64,000 nucleotides of DNA from Cognatiluteimonas profundi (GTDB lineage Bacteria; Pseudomonadota; Gammaproteobacteria; Xanthomonadales; Xanthomonadaceae), in contig NZ_VKHQ01000003.1 of NCBI RefSeq assembly GCF_009792795.1, positions 453,601 through 517,600 of the forward strand, in the 5' to 3' direction. Positions 44,030 to 51,484 of the stretch are shown here, piece by piece. How positions within the stretch are numbered: position 1 is the first letter of the stretch; each line of letters opens with the position of its first letter. Under the pieces are notes generated by a model, which did not search any database, was not told the DNA's origin, and saw only the letters and a program-made list of their open reading frames with translations. The position numbers and the translations under genes are program-made.

Positions 44030-46060
44030 TCACCGTCCGGCCGCGGCCGCGGCCGCACCCGCGTGCCGGGCCGCCATCGCTGGCGCTCGCGGCTTGTCGG
44101 GCTTGCTGTCGAACACCGGGCGCAGCACTGCCGGGTCCGGGTTGTTCCGGTAGAGGTTGTCCGGGTAATAGGCCACGTTCAACACGCCGTGCGCGTAAAG
44201 CGATCGGATCGTGTCGGCCAGTTCCGTACTGGGTATCGGTGCGTCCTGCCTGCGCCAGTCGACGGTCTGCAGTTCGATCACCGCCTTCTTCAATCCGTTC
44301 GGCTGCGCGGCGACCTTGCGGACGATCGCATCGAGGAATGCCGCTGGATCGGCGGCCTGCTCCATATAGGGCATCGCCATGATCGCGGTGTAGTCGTAGT
44401 TGGCTAGCGAACCGGCAAGCGACTGCGAGTACCAGTCTTCCGACTTCGGGTTGAGCACGACCTGCGCGTACAGGTTGCGCGCGGTCAGCAAGCCCGGCTG
44501 CTCGTCGCGCACGACCTGCGCGAGTTCCTTGGCGAATGCGTCCAGGTACGCCGTCTTGTGCCGCGACCAGCGCGTCAACAGCGCGTCGCTTCCGCGGATG
44601 GCGGCGACCGACGCGGGAAGTCCCCATGCGCGGTAAGCCTTCAACGCCCAGGGACTGCCATCTTCGTAGTCCGAGAGCGTCAGGTCGTCGTGGAACAGGA
44701 TGCCGTCGATCGTCGCGTCACGCGCGAGGTCTTCGTAGACCTCGCGGATCGCCTGCCGCGCACGCGGTGAAAACGGCGACAGCCGCGGATAGCCCATCGC
44801 CAGGTGATTGGCAACATTGGGCAGCGTCACCACGCGGTCCTGCGCGGCAGGGTCGCTGTCGGGCAGCTGCCATGCAAGCACCGGCATCCATGCATAGACG
44901 CGCTTCACCTGCGTGCGCGTGGAAATCTGCCAGGCCACGCGGTTGAACAGGTCCGCTCGCATCGGCAGGTGGCGGTTCGGGAAATAGACCGCGTCGGCCG
45001 CGCCATTGGCGTCGGGGTCGGAAAACGCCTGCAGGTACACCGTGTTGACGCCCATCGCGATGATGCGATCGAGCCAGCGACCGAGGTTCTTTTCCTGCTG
45101 GAGCGGATCCGGGTCGTAGATGTAGTCCAGGTCCAGGTGCATGACCTTGGCCGGACGTCCGTCATCGATGACGAAGGTGTTGCGCAACGTGATGTCGCGC
45201 TGCAGGTCGGCGACCGACATGGGTTGTTCGACCAGGACGCGACGCAGGGCTTCCAGCGGGACCTGCGCGGTGTCGGGACCGTCGTCGAGCGTCAGCCCGA
45301 CCGGCATCCCCAGCGAGCGCGCGATCCGCGTGGTCTCGACGTTGTAGCGCCCGTACGGCCAGACGATCACGCGCGGCGCGCGGCCGAGGTGCGACTTCAG
45401 CAGTTGCTGGTTGCGGCGCAGGTCCGCGCTGACGCGCCGCTGGTAGCTCGCCTCGTCCTCGTAGCGGCGGCTTGCCGGCAGCCATTGGCGCGCGGTCCCG
45501 GCGGGCTCCAGGTTTCCCTGCGGATTGGCCACGATGCCGCGATGCAGGTCGTAGGTGTGGCTGGCGACTTCCACCAGGCCGCTGCGCGTCATCTCGCGGA
45601 TTTCGTCCCACGACAGCAGGTCCGACCGCGGCACCGATCTGCCATCGAAGTCGACCGATCCCTTGGCATCCAGCCAACTGCCGACAAGCGCGATCACCGC
45701 CGGCACCTTCATCGCCTTGAGGATGGGGAACGCCTGCGTGTAGACCGACTGGTAGCCGTCGTCGAAGGTGATGAGCACCGCATCGGTGGGCAACCGTCTG
45801 CTGCCCCGCGCATCGGCGAGGACGTCATCGACGCTGACGAAGTGATGGCCGCTGTCCCGCAGCCAGTGGATCTGCGCGGCGAAATTGGCGGGCGTCACCG
45901 TATAGAGGGGCGCCAGCGCATCGCTGCGCTCGGCGATCTCGTGGTAGCTCAGGATGGTGAGCTTGACCGGTGGGGTGCACATGCCAATCGACGCGCACGC
46001 CAACAAGCAGCAGCCTGCCAGCAGCTGGACGATCAGCCGGGAAACGGAATCGCGGAACAT
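44030..46060 (-). CDS. pgaB: Poly-N-acetylglucosamine N-deacetylase/hydrolase PgaB
   Basis: The 676-residue protein has a signal peptide (about 1-27 with CCLLAC; possibly lipoprotein). The N-terminal polysaccharide deacetylase domain carries LSYHEI, TFDDGYQSVY and SHTYDLH. A C-terminal GH153-like domain (about 310-650, with DLDYIYD, HDDLTLSDYED and MPYMEQA) follows. It partly deacetylates PNAG in the periplasm so the polymer can be exported. It is the first gene of pgaBCD. The outer-membrane porin gene pgaA is not upstream; a divergent lipid gene is. Confidence 0.92.
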   Translation of the reverse strand: MFRDSVSRLIVQLLAGCCLLACASIGMCTPPVKLTILSYHEIAERSDALAPLYTVTPANFAAQIHWLRDSGHHFVSVDDVLADARGSRRLPTDAVLITFDDGYQSVYTQAFPILKAMKVPAVIALVGSWLDAKGSVDFDGRSVPRSDLLSWDEIREMTRSGLVEVASHTYDLHRGIVANPQGNLEPAGTARQWLPASRRYEDEASYQRRVSADLRRNQQLLKSHLGRAPRVIVWPYGRYNVETTRIARSLGMPVGLTLDDGPDTAQVPLEALRRVLVEQPMSVADLQRDITLRNTFVIDDGRPAKVMHLDLDYIYDPDPLQQEKNLGRWLDRIIAMGVNTVYLQAFSDPDANGAADAVYFPNRHLPMRADLFNRVAWQISTRTQVKRVYAWMPVLAWQLPDSDPAAQDRVVTLPNVANHLAMGYPRLSPFSPRARQAIREVYEDLARDATIDGILFHDDLTLSDYEDGSPWALKAYRAWGLPASVAAIRGSDALLTRWSRHKTAYLDAFAKELAQVVRDEQPGLLTARNLYAQVVLNPKSEDWYSQSLAGSLANYDYTAIMAMPYMEQAADPAAFLDAIVRKVAAQPNGLKKAVIELQTVDWRRQDAPIPSTELADTIRSLYAHGVLNVAYYPDNLYRNNPDPAVLRPVFDSKPDKPRAPAMAARHAGAAAAAAGR

Positions 46061-46520
46061 CACTACTCTCTCGCGGGAGCCGACGGACGTGTGTCGGGCG
46101 AGGCCCGCCCGGGACATCGAAATCGATGCGGGCGGGACGCCAGCACCAGGTGACAACGCACGTCCGTGCGCGTCCACGGCGGATTTTATCGCGGCAGGCC
46201 GCCGCCCCAACGTTACGATCCTGTAATCCGGCGGCCCCATTCGTGGCAGGTGCAGCGCTCTGCGGCGCTGGGATGCCGCCGCAGCCAGGCCGGTCCTGGA
46301 TGCGTTGATGATCGCCAGCGACATCGACAACCTGAACCGCATGCCACGCGATGCGTCAGTGCCTTGGGCGATCGGCGCGTGGCCCGTGAATGGTCAGCAG
46401 CGCGCGCCCAGTCGATTCATGGTGCCTTGACGCGCAACACCACACTGTCCACCGCATGACGCCCAGCCCGATCCTGCCGCCCATGACCGCCACGTCCGTT
46501 TCCAACGGCGTGCGCGGCCC
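46061..46520. other. Divergent intergenic region between pgaB and olsB
   Basis: The 460 bases carry no convincing gene. The main structure is the hairpin at 46104-46136 in the presumed pgaB leader. The stretch toward olsB contains no clear -10/-35 pair or Shine-Dalgarno sequence that I can defend. Confidence 0.6.
46104..46136. promoter_or_regulatory. Inverted repeat in the pgaB upstream region
   Basis: CCCGCCCG (46104-46111) and CGGGCGGG (46129-46136) enclose CATCGA-AA-TCGATG (46115-46128). The arms form a nearly continuous 14-bp stem with a three-base bulge GGA. It lies 44-76 bases before the pgaB start and could be an operator or a leader RNA hairpin. Confidence 0.5.
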
Positions 46521-47354
46521 ATGAGTCTCCCTTTCAGGATCGAAGCCCGCCTCGCCAACACACCAGCGGAAATCGATGCAGCGCAGCGCCTGCGCTACAG
46601 CGTCTTCCACGAGGAATGGGGCGCGACGGCAAGCGACCAGCAGCGGGCCAGCCGACGGGATGCCGATGCGCACGACGCGCGGATGGACCACCTCATCGTC
46701 ATCGACCATGCGCGCCCGCCGTGCGAAGGACAGGTCGTCGGCACGTATCGCCTCAGGCGCCGGGACGCGAACGAATCCGCATCCGCGGACGGCTATACGA
46801 GCGCCGAATTCGACGTCTCGCCGCTGGTGTCCACCGGCGAGCGCACGCTCGAACTGGGGCGTTCATGCGTGCTGCGCGAGTACCGCGGTCGCGCGGTACT
46901 GAACCTGTTGTGGGGAGCCATCGCCGCGTACGTCGCGGACCATGGCATCGGGCTGATGTTCGGTTGCGCGAGCCTGCGGGGTACCGATCCCATGAAGCTG
47001 CGCGAACAACTAGCCTACCTGCACCACTTCCACCTGGCGCCCCGGCACATCCGGCCGCGGGCGATCGGAGCGGACAGCACGCGGATGGACCTGCTGGAAA
47101 AGGCCTGGATCGACCCACGGCGTGCGTTCTCGAAGCTGGAACCACTCGTCAAGGGCTACCTTCGGCTGGGCGCAAGCGTTGGTGAGGGAGCCTGCATCGA
47201 CCGCGCGTTCAACTCAGTGGACATCTGCATCGTCATGCCAACGGCGCAACTCACGCGCCGATACGTAAATCATTACGAACGCGCGCTGAAGCGCCCACTG
47301 TGTCGGCTGGACGACGTCGCGACGCCCGAGGCGGCGATCGCCGGGTCAGCTTGA
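46521..47354 (+). CDS. olsB: L-ornithine N-acyltransferase OlsB
   Basis: The 277-residue GNAT-type protein matches OlsB throughout: RLRYSVFHEEWGA near the N-terminus, HLIVIDH, VGTYRLRRRDA, LELGRSCVLREYRGRAVLNLLWG, LMFGCASLRGTDP, and PLVKGYLRLGASVGEGACIDRAFNSVD. OlsB transfers a 3-hydroxyacyl group from ACP to ornithine, giving lyso-ornithine lipid. The stop overlaps the next gene's TTG start. Ornithine lipids replace phospholipids under phosphate limitation, though no Pho box was recognised upstream. Confidence 0.93.
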   Translation: MSLPFRIEARLANTPAEIDAAQRLRYSVFHEEWGATASDQQRASRRDADAHDARMDHLIVIDHARPPCEGQVVGTYRLRRRDANESASADGYTSAEFDVSPLVSTGERTLELGRSCVLREYRGRAVLNLLWGAIAAYVADHGIGLMFGCASLRGTDPMKLREQLAYLHHFHLAPRHIRPRAIGADSTRMDLLEKAWIDPRRAFSKLEPLVKGYLRLGASVGEGACIDRAFNSVDICIVMPTAQLTRRYVNHYERALKRPLCRLDDVATPEAAIAGSA

Positions 47355-48118
47355 GGCGCGTCGCCCGGCAGACGGTCAAGACGGCGTCGCTCATGGCGAT
47401 CATCGGCGTGCTGGCGCCGCTGCAATGGGTTGCGGCCTTGCCGGGAGACGTGCGTTTCGCGGCATGGCTGCCCGCGCTGTTCCACCGCCTCGCCTGCCGG
47501 GTGATGGGCATCGTGGTCGAGGTTCGCGGCACGATGCACGGCGGGCAGACGGTCTGGATCGCCAACCACCTGTCCTACCTCGACATCATGGCAATCGGCA
47601 GTGTCGCCAAGTGCAGTTTTGTCGCCAAGGACGATATACGCGGCTGGCCCGTGTTTGGCAGGCTTGCGCGATTGCAGGCAACCGTCTTCATCAACCGCGC
47701 GTCAAGGCGTGCTGCCGACGTGGGAACGTCCCTTGCAGGCGCATTGTCCAGCGGAAGAAGCCTGGTGGTGTTTCCCGAGGGGACAACATCCGATGGCTCG
47801 GCCGTCCTGCCGTTCAAGCCGGCCCTGTTCGAAGTGTTCGCCGCCGATAACGCGTGGGCTGACGTCACGCTGCAACCGCTCACCCTGTCGGTGGAATCGA
47901 TCGATGGCGATGCCGTCGGGGTGGCCCATCGCGACCTGTACGCGTATCACGGCGACGCGAGCCTGGGCCCGCACCTCATGAGGTTCCTCGGCACGCGCGG
48001 CGCACGTGTCCGCCTGACCTTCCATGCGCCATTGCCGAAGGACGCCGCGGCGTCGCGGAAGATGCTTGCCAGCGCGGCGCAGGCCGCAGTCGCCAGCGCC
48101 CTGGTCGCTTCCGCCTGA
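47351..48118 (+). CDS. olsA: Lyso-ornithine lipid O-acyltransferase OlsA (PlsC family)
   Basis: The product of about 255 residues has an N-terminal membrane segment and the acyltransferase motifs NHLSYLD (His73 and Asp78) and FPEGTTSDG. Next to olsB this is OlsA, which adds the second fatty acid to make ornithine lipid. The start is uncertain: I use TTG 47351, which overlaps the olsB stop. The ATG at 47300 lies inside olsB, and that at 47393 would remove part of the first helix. Confidence 0.88.
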   Translation: MRRVARQTVKTASLMAIIGVLAPLQWVAALPGDVRFAAWLPALFHRLACRVMGIVVEVRGTMHGGQTVWIANHLSYLDIMAIGSVAKCSFVAKDDIRGWPVFGRLARLQATVFINRASRRAADVGTSLAGALSSGRSLVVFPEGTTSDGSAVLPFKPALFEVFAADNAWADVTLQPLTLSVESIDGDAVGVAHRDLYAYHGDASLGPHLMRFLGTRGARVRLTFHAPLPKDAAASRKMLASAAQAAVASALVASA

Positions 48119-49113
48119 TGGCGCGATGGTGGCGATCCGCGCGCTGGTGCGGCGCGTTGCTCGCGGCCGCAGCCGTGGTGTGGGAATTGCGCCGACTGCT
48201 GCATGGATTGTCACGGGAACAACTGGCCCTCGCCTGGCGCGACACATCGCCCGCGGCATTGGGCTGGTCGCTCGCGGCGACTGCGGTCAGCTTCGCGTGC
48301 CTGGCCGGATACGAATGGTTTGGGAGCCAACAGGTCGCCCTGGGACGCATTCCCGCGTTGACCGCGTTGCGGGTGGGCGCGATCACGCATGCGATCGCCA
48401 ACACCCTGGGCTTCCATGCACTGACGGCAGGCGTGCTGCGGTATCAGTTGTATCGTCCCCAGACCATCGGCAAGGCCGACATCGCTCGCCTGATGGCAGT
48501 GGTCGCGGCTTGTCTCGCCGCCGGCGTGATCACCGCAGTGGTGCTGGCGCAGGGCTGGCTGAAGGCTGGCGTGATCGGCCTTGTCGTCGCACTTGGTTTC
48601 TCGTCACTGCTCGCGTGTGTCGTGCCGGCCGCGATGAAGCGTGTGCGCCGCCTGTCCGCGTGGCCACGCCCCGGCCCGCTCCGAATGGTCGGGCTGCTCA
48701 TCGTTGGTGTGCTCGAAACAGCTGCTGCACTGGGAGCGCTGTACGTCCTGCTGCCCGCAACGACCGATATGCCGACGCTGGTCCAGTTCGTGCCGATCTT
48801 CGTCGGCGCGACTCTGCTCGGGATCGTCAGCCATGCGCCCGGCGGGGTCGGCGTGTTCGAGGCGGCCATCCTCGCGATGCTGCCAGGCCACGTGCCGGAG
48901 TTGCTGGTGTCGCTGCTGAGCTATCGCGTCATCTACAACCTGCTGCCGTTCGCGATCGCCAGCGTCGTGGCGATCAGGTCCCTGCGACATCGCGGAAATG
49001 GCTTCAGTTCGACGGTGGATAGCGCCGGATGGCGCGTTGCTGGCGCAGGTACAGGCGTGCGAGCCTCCAGATGCCAACCGGACGGCGGCCAAGGCGCCGG
49101 TTGGCAGCGCTGA
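48118..49113 (+). CDS. UPF0104/lysylphosphatidylglycerol-synthase-type membrane protein (lipid flippase-like)
   Basis: The 331-residue protein has about eight TM segments. Family hallmarks of the MprF flippase-type domain are present, notably a HAPGGVGVFEAAIL segment. Its ATG shares one base with the olsA stop (TGATG), so it belongs to the ols operon and may move or sense ornithine lipid. This is inference. The last about 35 residues are Gly/Arg-rich and lie antisense to the end of the ATP-grasp gene, a 110-base convergent overlap; the tail may be fortuitous read-through. Confidence 0.85.
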   Translation: MARWWRSARWCGALLAAAAVVWELRRLLHGLSREQLALAWRDTSPAALGWSLAATAVSFACLAGYEWFGSQQVALGRIPALTALRVGAITHAIANTLGFHALTAGVLRYQLYRPQTIGKADIARLMAVVAACLAAGVITAVVLAQGWLKAGVIGLVVALGFSSLLACVVPAAMKRVRRLSAWPRPGPLRMVGLLIVGVLETAAALGALYVLLPATTDMPTLVQFVPIFVGATLLGIVSHAPGGVGVFEAAILAMLPGHVPELLVSLLSYRVIYNLLPFAIASVVAIRSLRHRGNGFSSTVDSAGWRVAGAGTGVRASRCQPDGGQGAGWQR

Positions 49114-50083
49114 TCCGGAACAGCAGCCGCTGCTTGGCGAACACGATCCGGTAAGCCGCTCGGATCGAGTAGCGCGGATCCCAGGCATGCACGGCCTCCG
49201 AGCCTGCGCCGTTGACTTCCATGATGATGAATTCGCCGGCCTGCAGCCGCTCCAGCGTCCGGTAGCGGACGTCGAATCGACCGACCAGGAACTCGCCCAT
49301 GTCGCGGGCAATGGCATCCACGCGCGCGACCAGGGCAGGCGTGGCGTAGTCCGTTCCGTCTTCATAGGCGCCGCCGACGCGCGTCGATGCCACCGTCGAC
49401 AAGCGCACCACCTCACCAGCCGCAGGGATCCGCCGCGGGTCGTAGCGGCATTCGTGCAGGGGATTCGTCGTCGCGCGGCGCAGGCGCGCATCGCGGGCGA
49501 CCAGTTCGTCGATCATATCCACGCCATTGCCGGTGACACTCGGATAGTGGCGAAGCAGGATCCCGATCAGGCGCCCGGCCGGCGCACCGGGATCGCGCAT
49601 GTAGAACAGGCCAGCCTCACCCGGATCGGGAAGGTAGCGCTGCAACAGGAATGTCTCGCCACGCGGGAAGCGCGCGATGTAGTCGGCAAGGCCGCTCTGG
49701 TCCTCCAGCAGGCGCACGCCGTAGCCGCACCAGCCGATGTCCGGCTTGGCCACCACCGGAAAGCACAGGTCCGCAGCGCGCATCCGCGCCGTCACTGTCG
49801 ATGGCGCCAGCCCAGTGCGGCTCTTCACCGCGATGAAGTCCGCAGTCATCGCCCGCGCCAACGGGCCCATGGCGCCGAAGTATTCGCGCTTGCCGTCTCC
49901 GACCATCCCGCCCGAGGTGATGCCGGGATTCGCGGCCGACGGGAGGGTGATGCTGCCGTACTTCACTCCCAGCCACATCCACTGCAACACCATGGGAATG
50001 AGGTTCAACCACTTCGGCAATTGCTCGAAGCGCCCCACCTCCAGCGGCGGCGGGTGCTCAATCGCGGGCGTCTCAGCCTGCAT
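49004..50083 (-). CDS. ATP-grasp ligase-like protein
   Basis: The 359-residue protein has the ATP-grasp core: FPVVAKPDIGWCGYGVRLL (nucleotide Lys and Gly-rich loop), ETFLLQRYLPD, and IIMEVNGAGSEAVHAWDP carrying the Mg-binding Glu and Asn. It is distantly like D-Ala-D-Ala ligases and other carboxylate-amine ligases; the substrate is unknown. It is the last gene of a three-gene cassette and overlaps the DUF1989 gene by 11 bases. It converges on the ols operon. Confidence 0.8.
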   Translation of the reverse strand: MQAETPAIEHPPPLEVGRFEQLPKWLNLIPMVLQWMWLGVKYGSITLPSAANPGITSGGMVGDGKREYFGAMGPLARAMTADFIAVKSRTGLAPSTVTARMRAADLCFPVVAKPDIGWCGYGVRLLEDQSGLADYIARFPRGETFLLQRYLPDPGEAGLFYMRDPGAPAGRLIGILLRHYPSVTGNGVDMIDELVARDARLRRATTNPLHECRYDPRRIPAAGEVVRLSTVASTRVGGAYEDGTDYATPALVARVDAIARDMGEFLVGRFDVRYRTLERLQAGEFIIMEVNGAGSEAVHAWDPRYSIRAAYRIVFAKQRLLFRISAANRRLGRRPVGIWRLARLYLRQQRAIRRYPPSN

Positions 50084-50663
50084 CCAGGATCTCGTAGTGG
50101 ATGGGCTTGTAGCGGAAATTGTTGGACTGCCCGGCCGAACACGCGGTGAGCCCGATGACCAGGTCCATCGTGGCCTCGAACACGATATGGTCGCCGGCGC
50201 GGCTGAGCGGCGGATCCACGCGCAACTGCCCGGTCGTCGCGTCCACCGGGACGTTCATGAAGATGTTGAATGCCGTCGGGATCGCATCGGGCGACACGCC
50301 ATGGGGCGCCAACGCGGCGGCGAGGTTGCCGAAGCAACCACGGTGCGGGTCGGCGTCGCCGTAAAGGATGCGGAACATCTCCGCCGAACAGGGCGTCAAC
50401 AGGAAGTCGTGTCGGCCGACCGTGTCATCGACGATCTGCAACATGACGTTGCTGCGGTTCGAGTACAGCGAATGCCCCGTGCTCAGGTAGATGCAACTGG
50501 CGTAGTCCAGGCTACGACCCGACGACAGCACCTCGCCGACATCATTGCGGTTGTATGCGAGCAGGTCCGCGACCTGTTCGCCCTCCGGATCGATCACGCG
50601 CAGGCGCTGTCCGCGCGAAAGCTCGAATGCCACGCCGGACCGCGGCGCGATTTCATGCCGCAT
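50073..50663 (-). CDS. DUF1989 (urea carboxylase-associated family) protein
   Basis: The 196-residue protein matches DUF1989. Recognisable pieces are RSGVAFELSRGQRLRVIDPEGEQVADLLAY, the Cys-containing TPCSAEMFRILYGD and the GCFGNLAAAL segment with metal-binding-type residues. Family members stand beside urea or guanidine carboxylases, and a two-subunit member acts as a carboxyguanidine deiminase in guanidine degradation. ATG 50663 has AGGA upstream. It overlaps the YqcI/YcgG gene (11 bases) and the ATP-grasp gene (11 bases), so the three are translated together. Confidence 0.88.
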   Translation of the reverse strand: MRHEIAPRSGVAFELSRGQRLRVIDPEGEQVADLLAYNRNDVGEVLSSGRSLDYASCIYLSTGHSLYSNRSNVMLQIVDDTVGRHDFLLTPCSAEMFRILYGDADPHRGCFGNLAAALAPHGVSPDAIPTAFNIFMNVPVDATTGQLRVDPPLSRAGDHIVFEATMDLVIGLTACSAGQSNNFRYKPIHYEILDAG

Positions 50664-51330
50664 CGTGACGTCCTGCTTCCCGGGCAAACGGACAGCGCCA
50701 CTGCATATCGACCCGGCGCCCGCTGTACTGGCGTGCTTCGGACTGCTCGCCATGGATCGCCAGCATCGGGTTGCGCGAGCCGCTATAGGCGACGTCGCGC
50801 TCGGTGATGGCGTCGCGCAGCCGCGCGTAACGGCCATCGGCGCGCAGCGCCTCGAACTGGCTATGCAGGTTGAAGACGAGTGCGGCGAACGGAAACCGTC
50901 GCGCCGGCCTGCTCGCGCCCGGGTGCAACCCGACCACGTAGAACCCTCGGCGGCCGATGCTCAGGCTGAAATGCGGCGAATCCGGGTCGTCGCTGACGGC
51001 CGGATCCCACTCGAACCGCACGGCATCGATGTGGTGCAGCGCCTGCAACCGTTGCCACAGGGCCTCTTCGAACGCTGGCTCGTCCAGCCTTGGCGTCGCC
51101 GGAAACAGCAGCACCTTGCTCAGGAACACGTCGTCGTTTCCGGCATCGCGTGCAAAGTCCTGGAGCGCCCCGACCAGCGCGACATCGTCATGCGGGTCCC
51201 GCAGATCACCGGCCACCTCGAAGCTGATGTTGTCTTGCGCCAGGGCCGATTTGGCGCCGGCGCAGGGGAACGACGCATCGGCGATGAACGCCCGGAATGC
51301 AGATGACGCTGATTCGTTGCCTGGCTCCAA
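50653..51330 (-). CDS. YqcI/YcgG family protein (putative heme-dependent N-oxygenase)
   Basis: The 225-residue protein has the family features FPCAGAKSAL near the N-terminus, PFAALVFNLHSQFEALRADG and a C-terminal GEQSEARQYSGRRVDMQWRCPF. I recall that characterised relatives (GntA of guanitoxin, DcsA of D-cycloserine biosynthesis) N-hydroxylate guanidino groups using heme; this should be verified by search. The start is TTG 51330 with GAGGG 7 bases upstream; no ATG is available. It heads the cassette with DUF1989 and ATP-grasp. Confidence 0.8.
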   Translation of the reverse strand: MEPGNESASSAFRAFIADASFPCAGAKSALAQDNISFEVAGDLRDPHDDVALVGALQDFARDAGNDDVFLSKVLLFPATPRLDEPAFEEALWQRLQALHHIDAVRFEWDPAVSDDPDSPHFSLSIGRRGFYVVGLHPGASRPARRFPFAALVFNLHSQFEALRADGRYARLRDAITERDVAYSGSRNPMLAIHGEQSEARQYSGRRVDMQWRCPFAREAGRHDAA

Positions 51331-51430
51331 GAGTGTTCCCTCGCAAAGAGGGAAGCGTGCCGGGATGGCGGTCCACGGAACGTGAGCCTCTCGCGGGCAT
51401 TCATCCCGACCGATCGATCCTCACGCAAAG

Positions 51431-51458
51431 AAAAAAAGCGGGCCGAAGCCCGCTTTTT
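51431..51458. terminator. Bidirectional intrinsic terminator after pnp
   Basis: GCGGGC (51438-51443) and GCCCGC (51448-51453) with loop CGAA are flanked by seven A and five T residues. On the minus strand it lies 27 bases past the pnp stop. It separates the translation operon from the YqcI/YcgG cassette. Confidence 0.9.
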
Positions 51459-51484
51459 CGTCATTACAGCGTTGAAGCGGCAGC

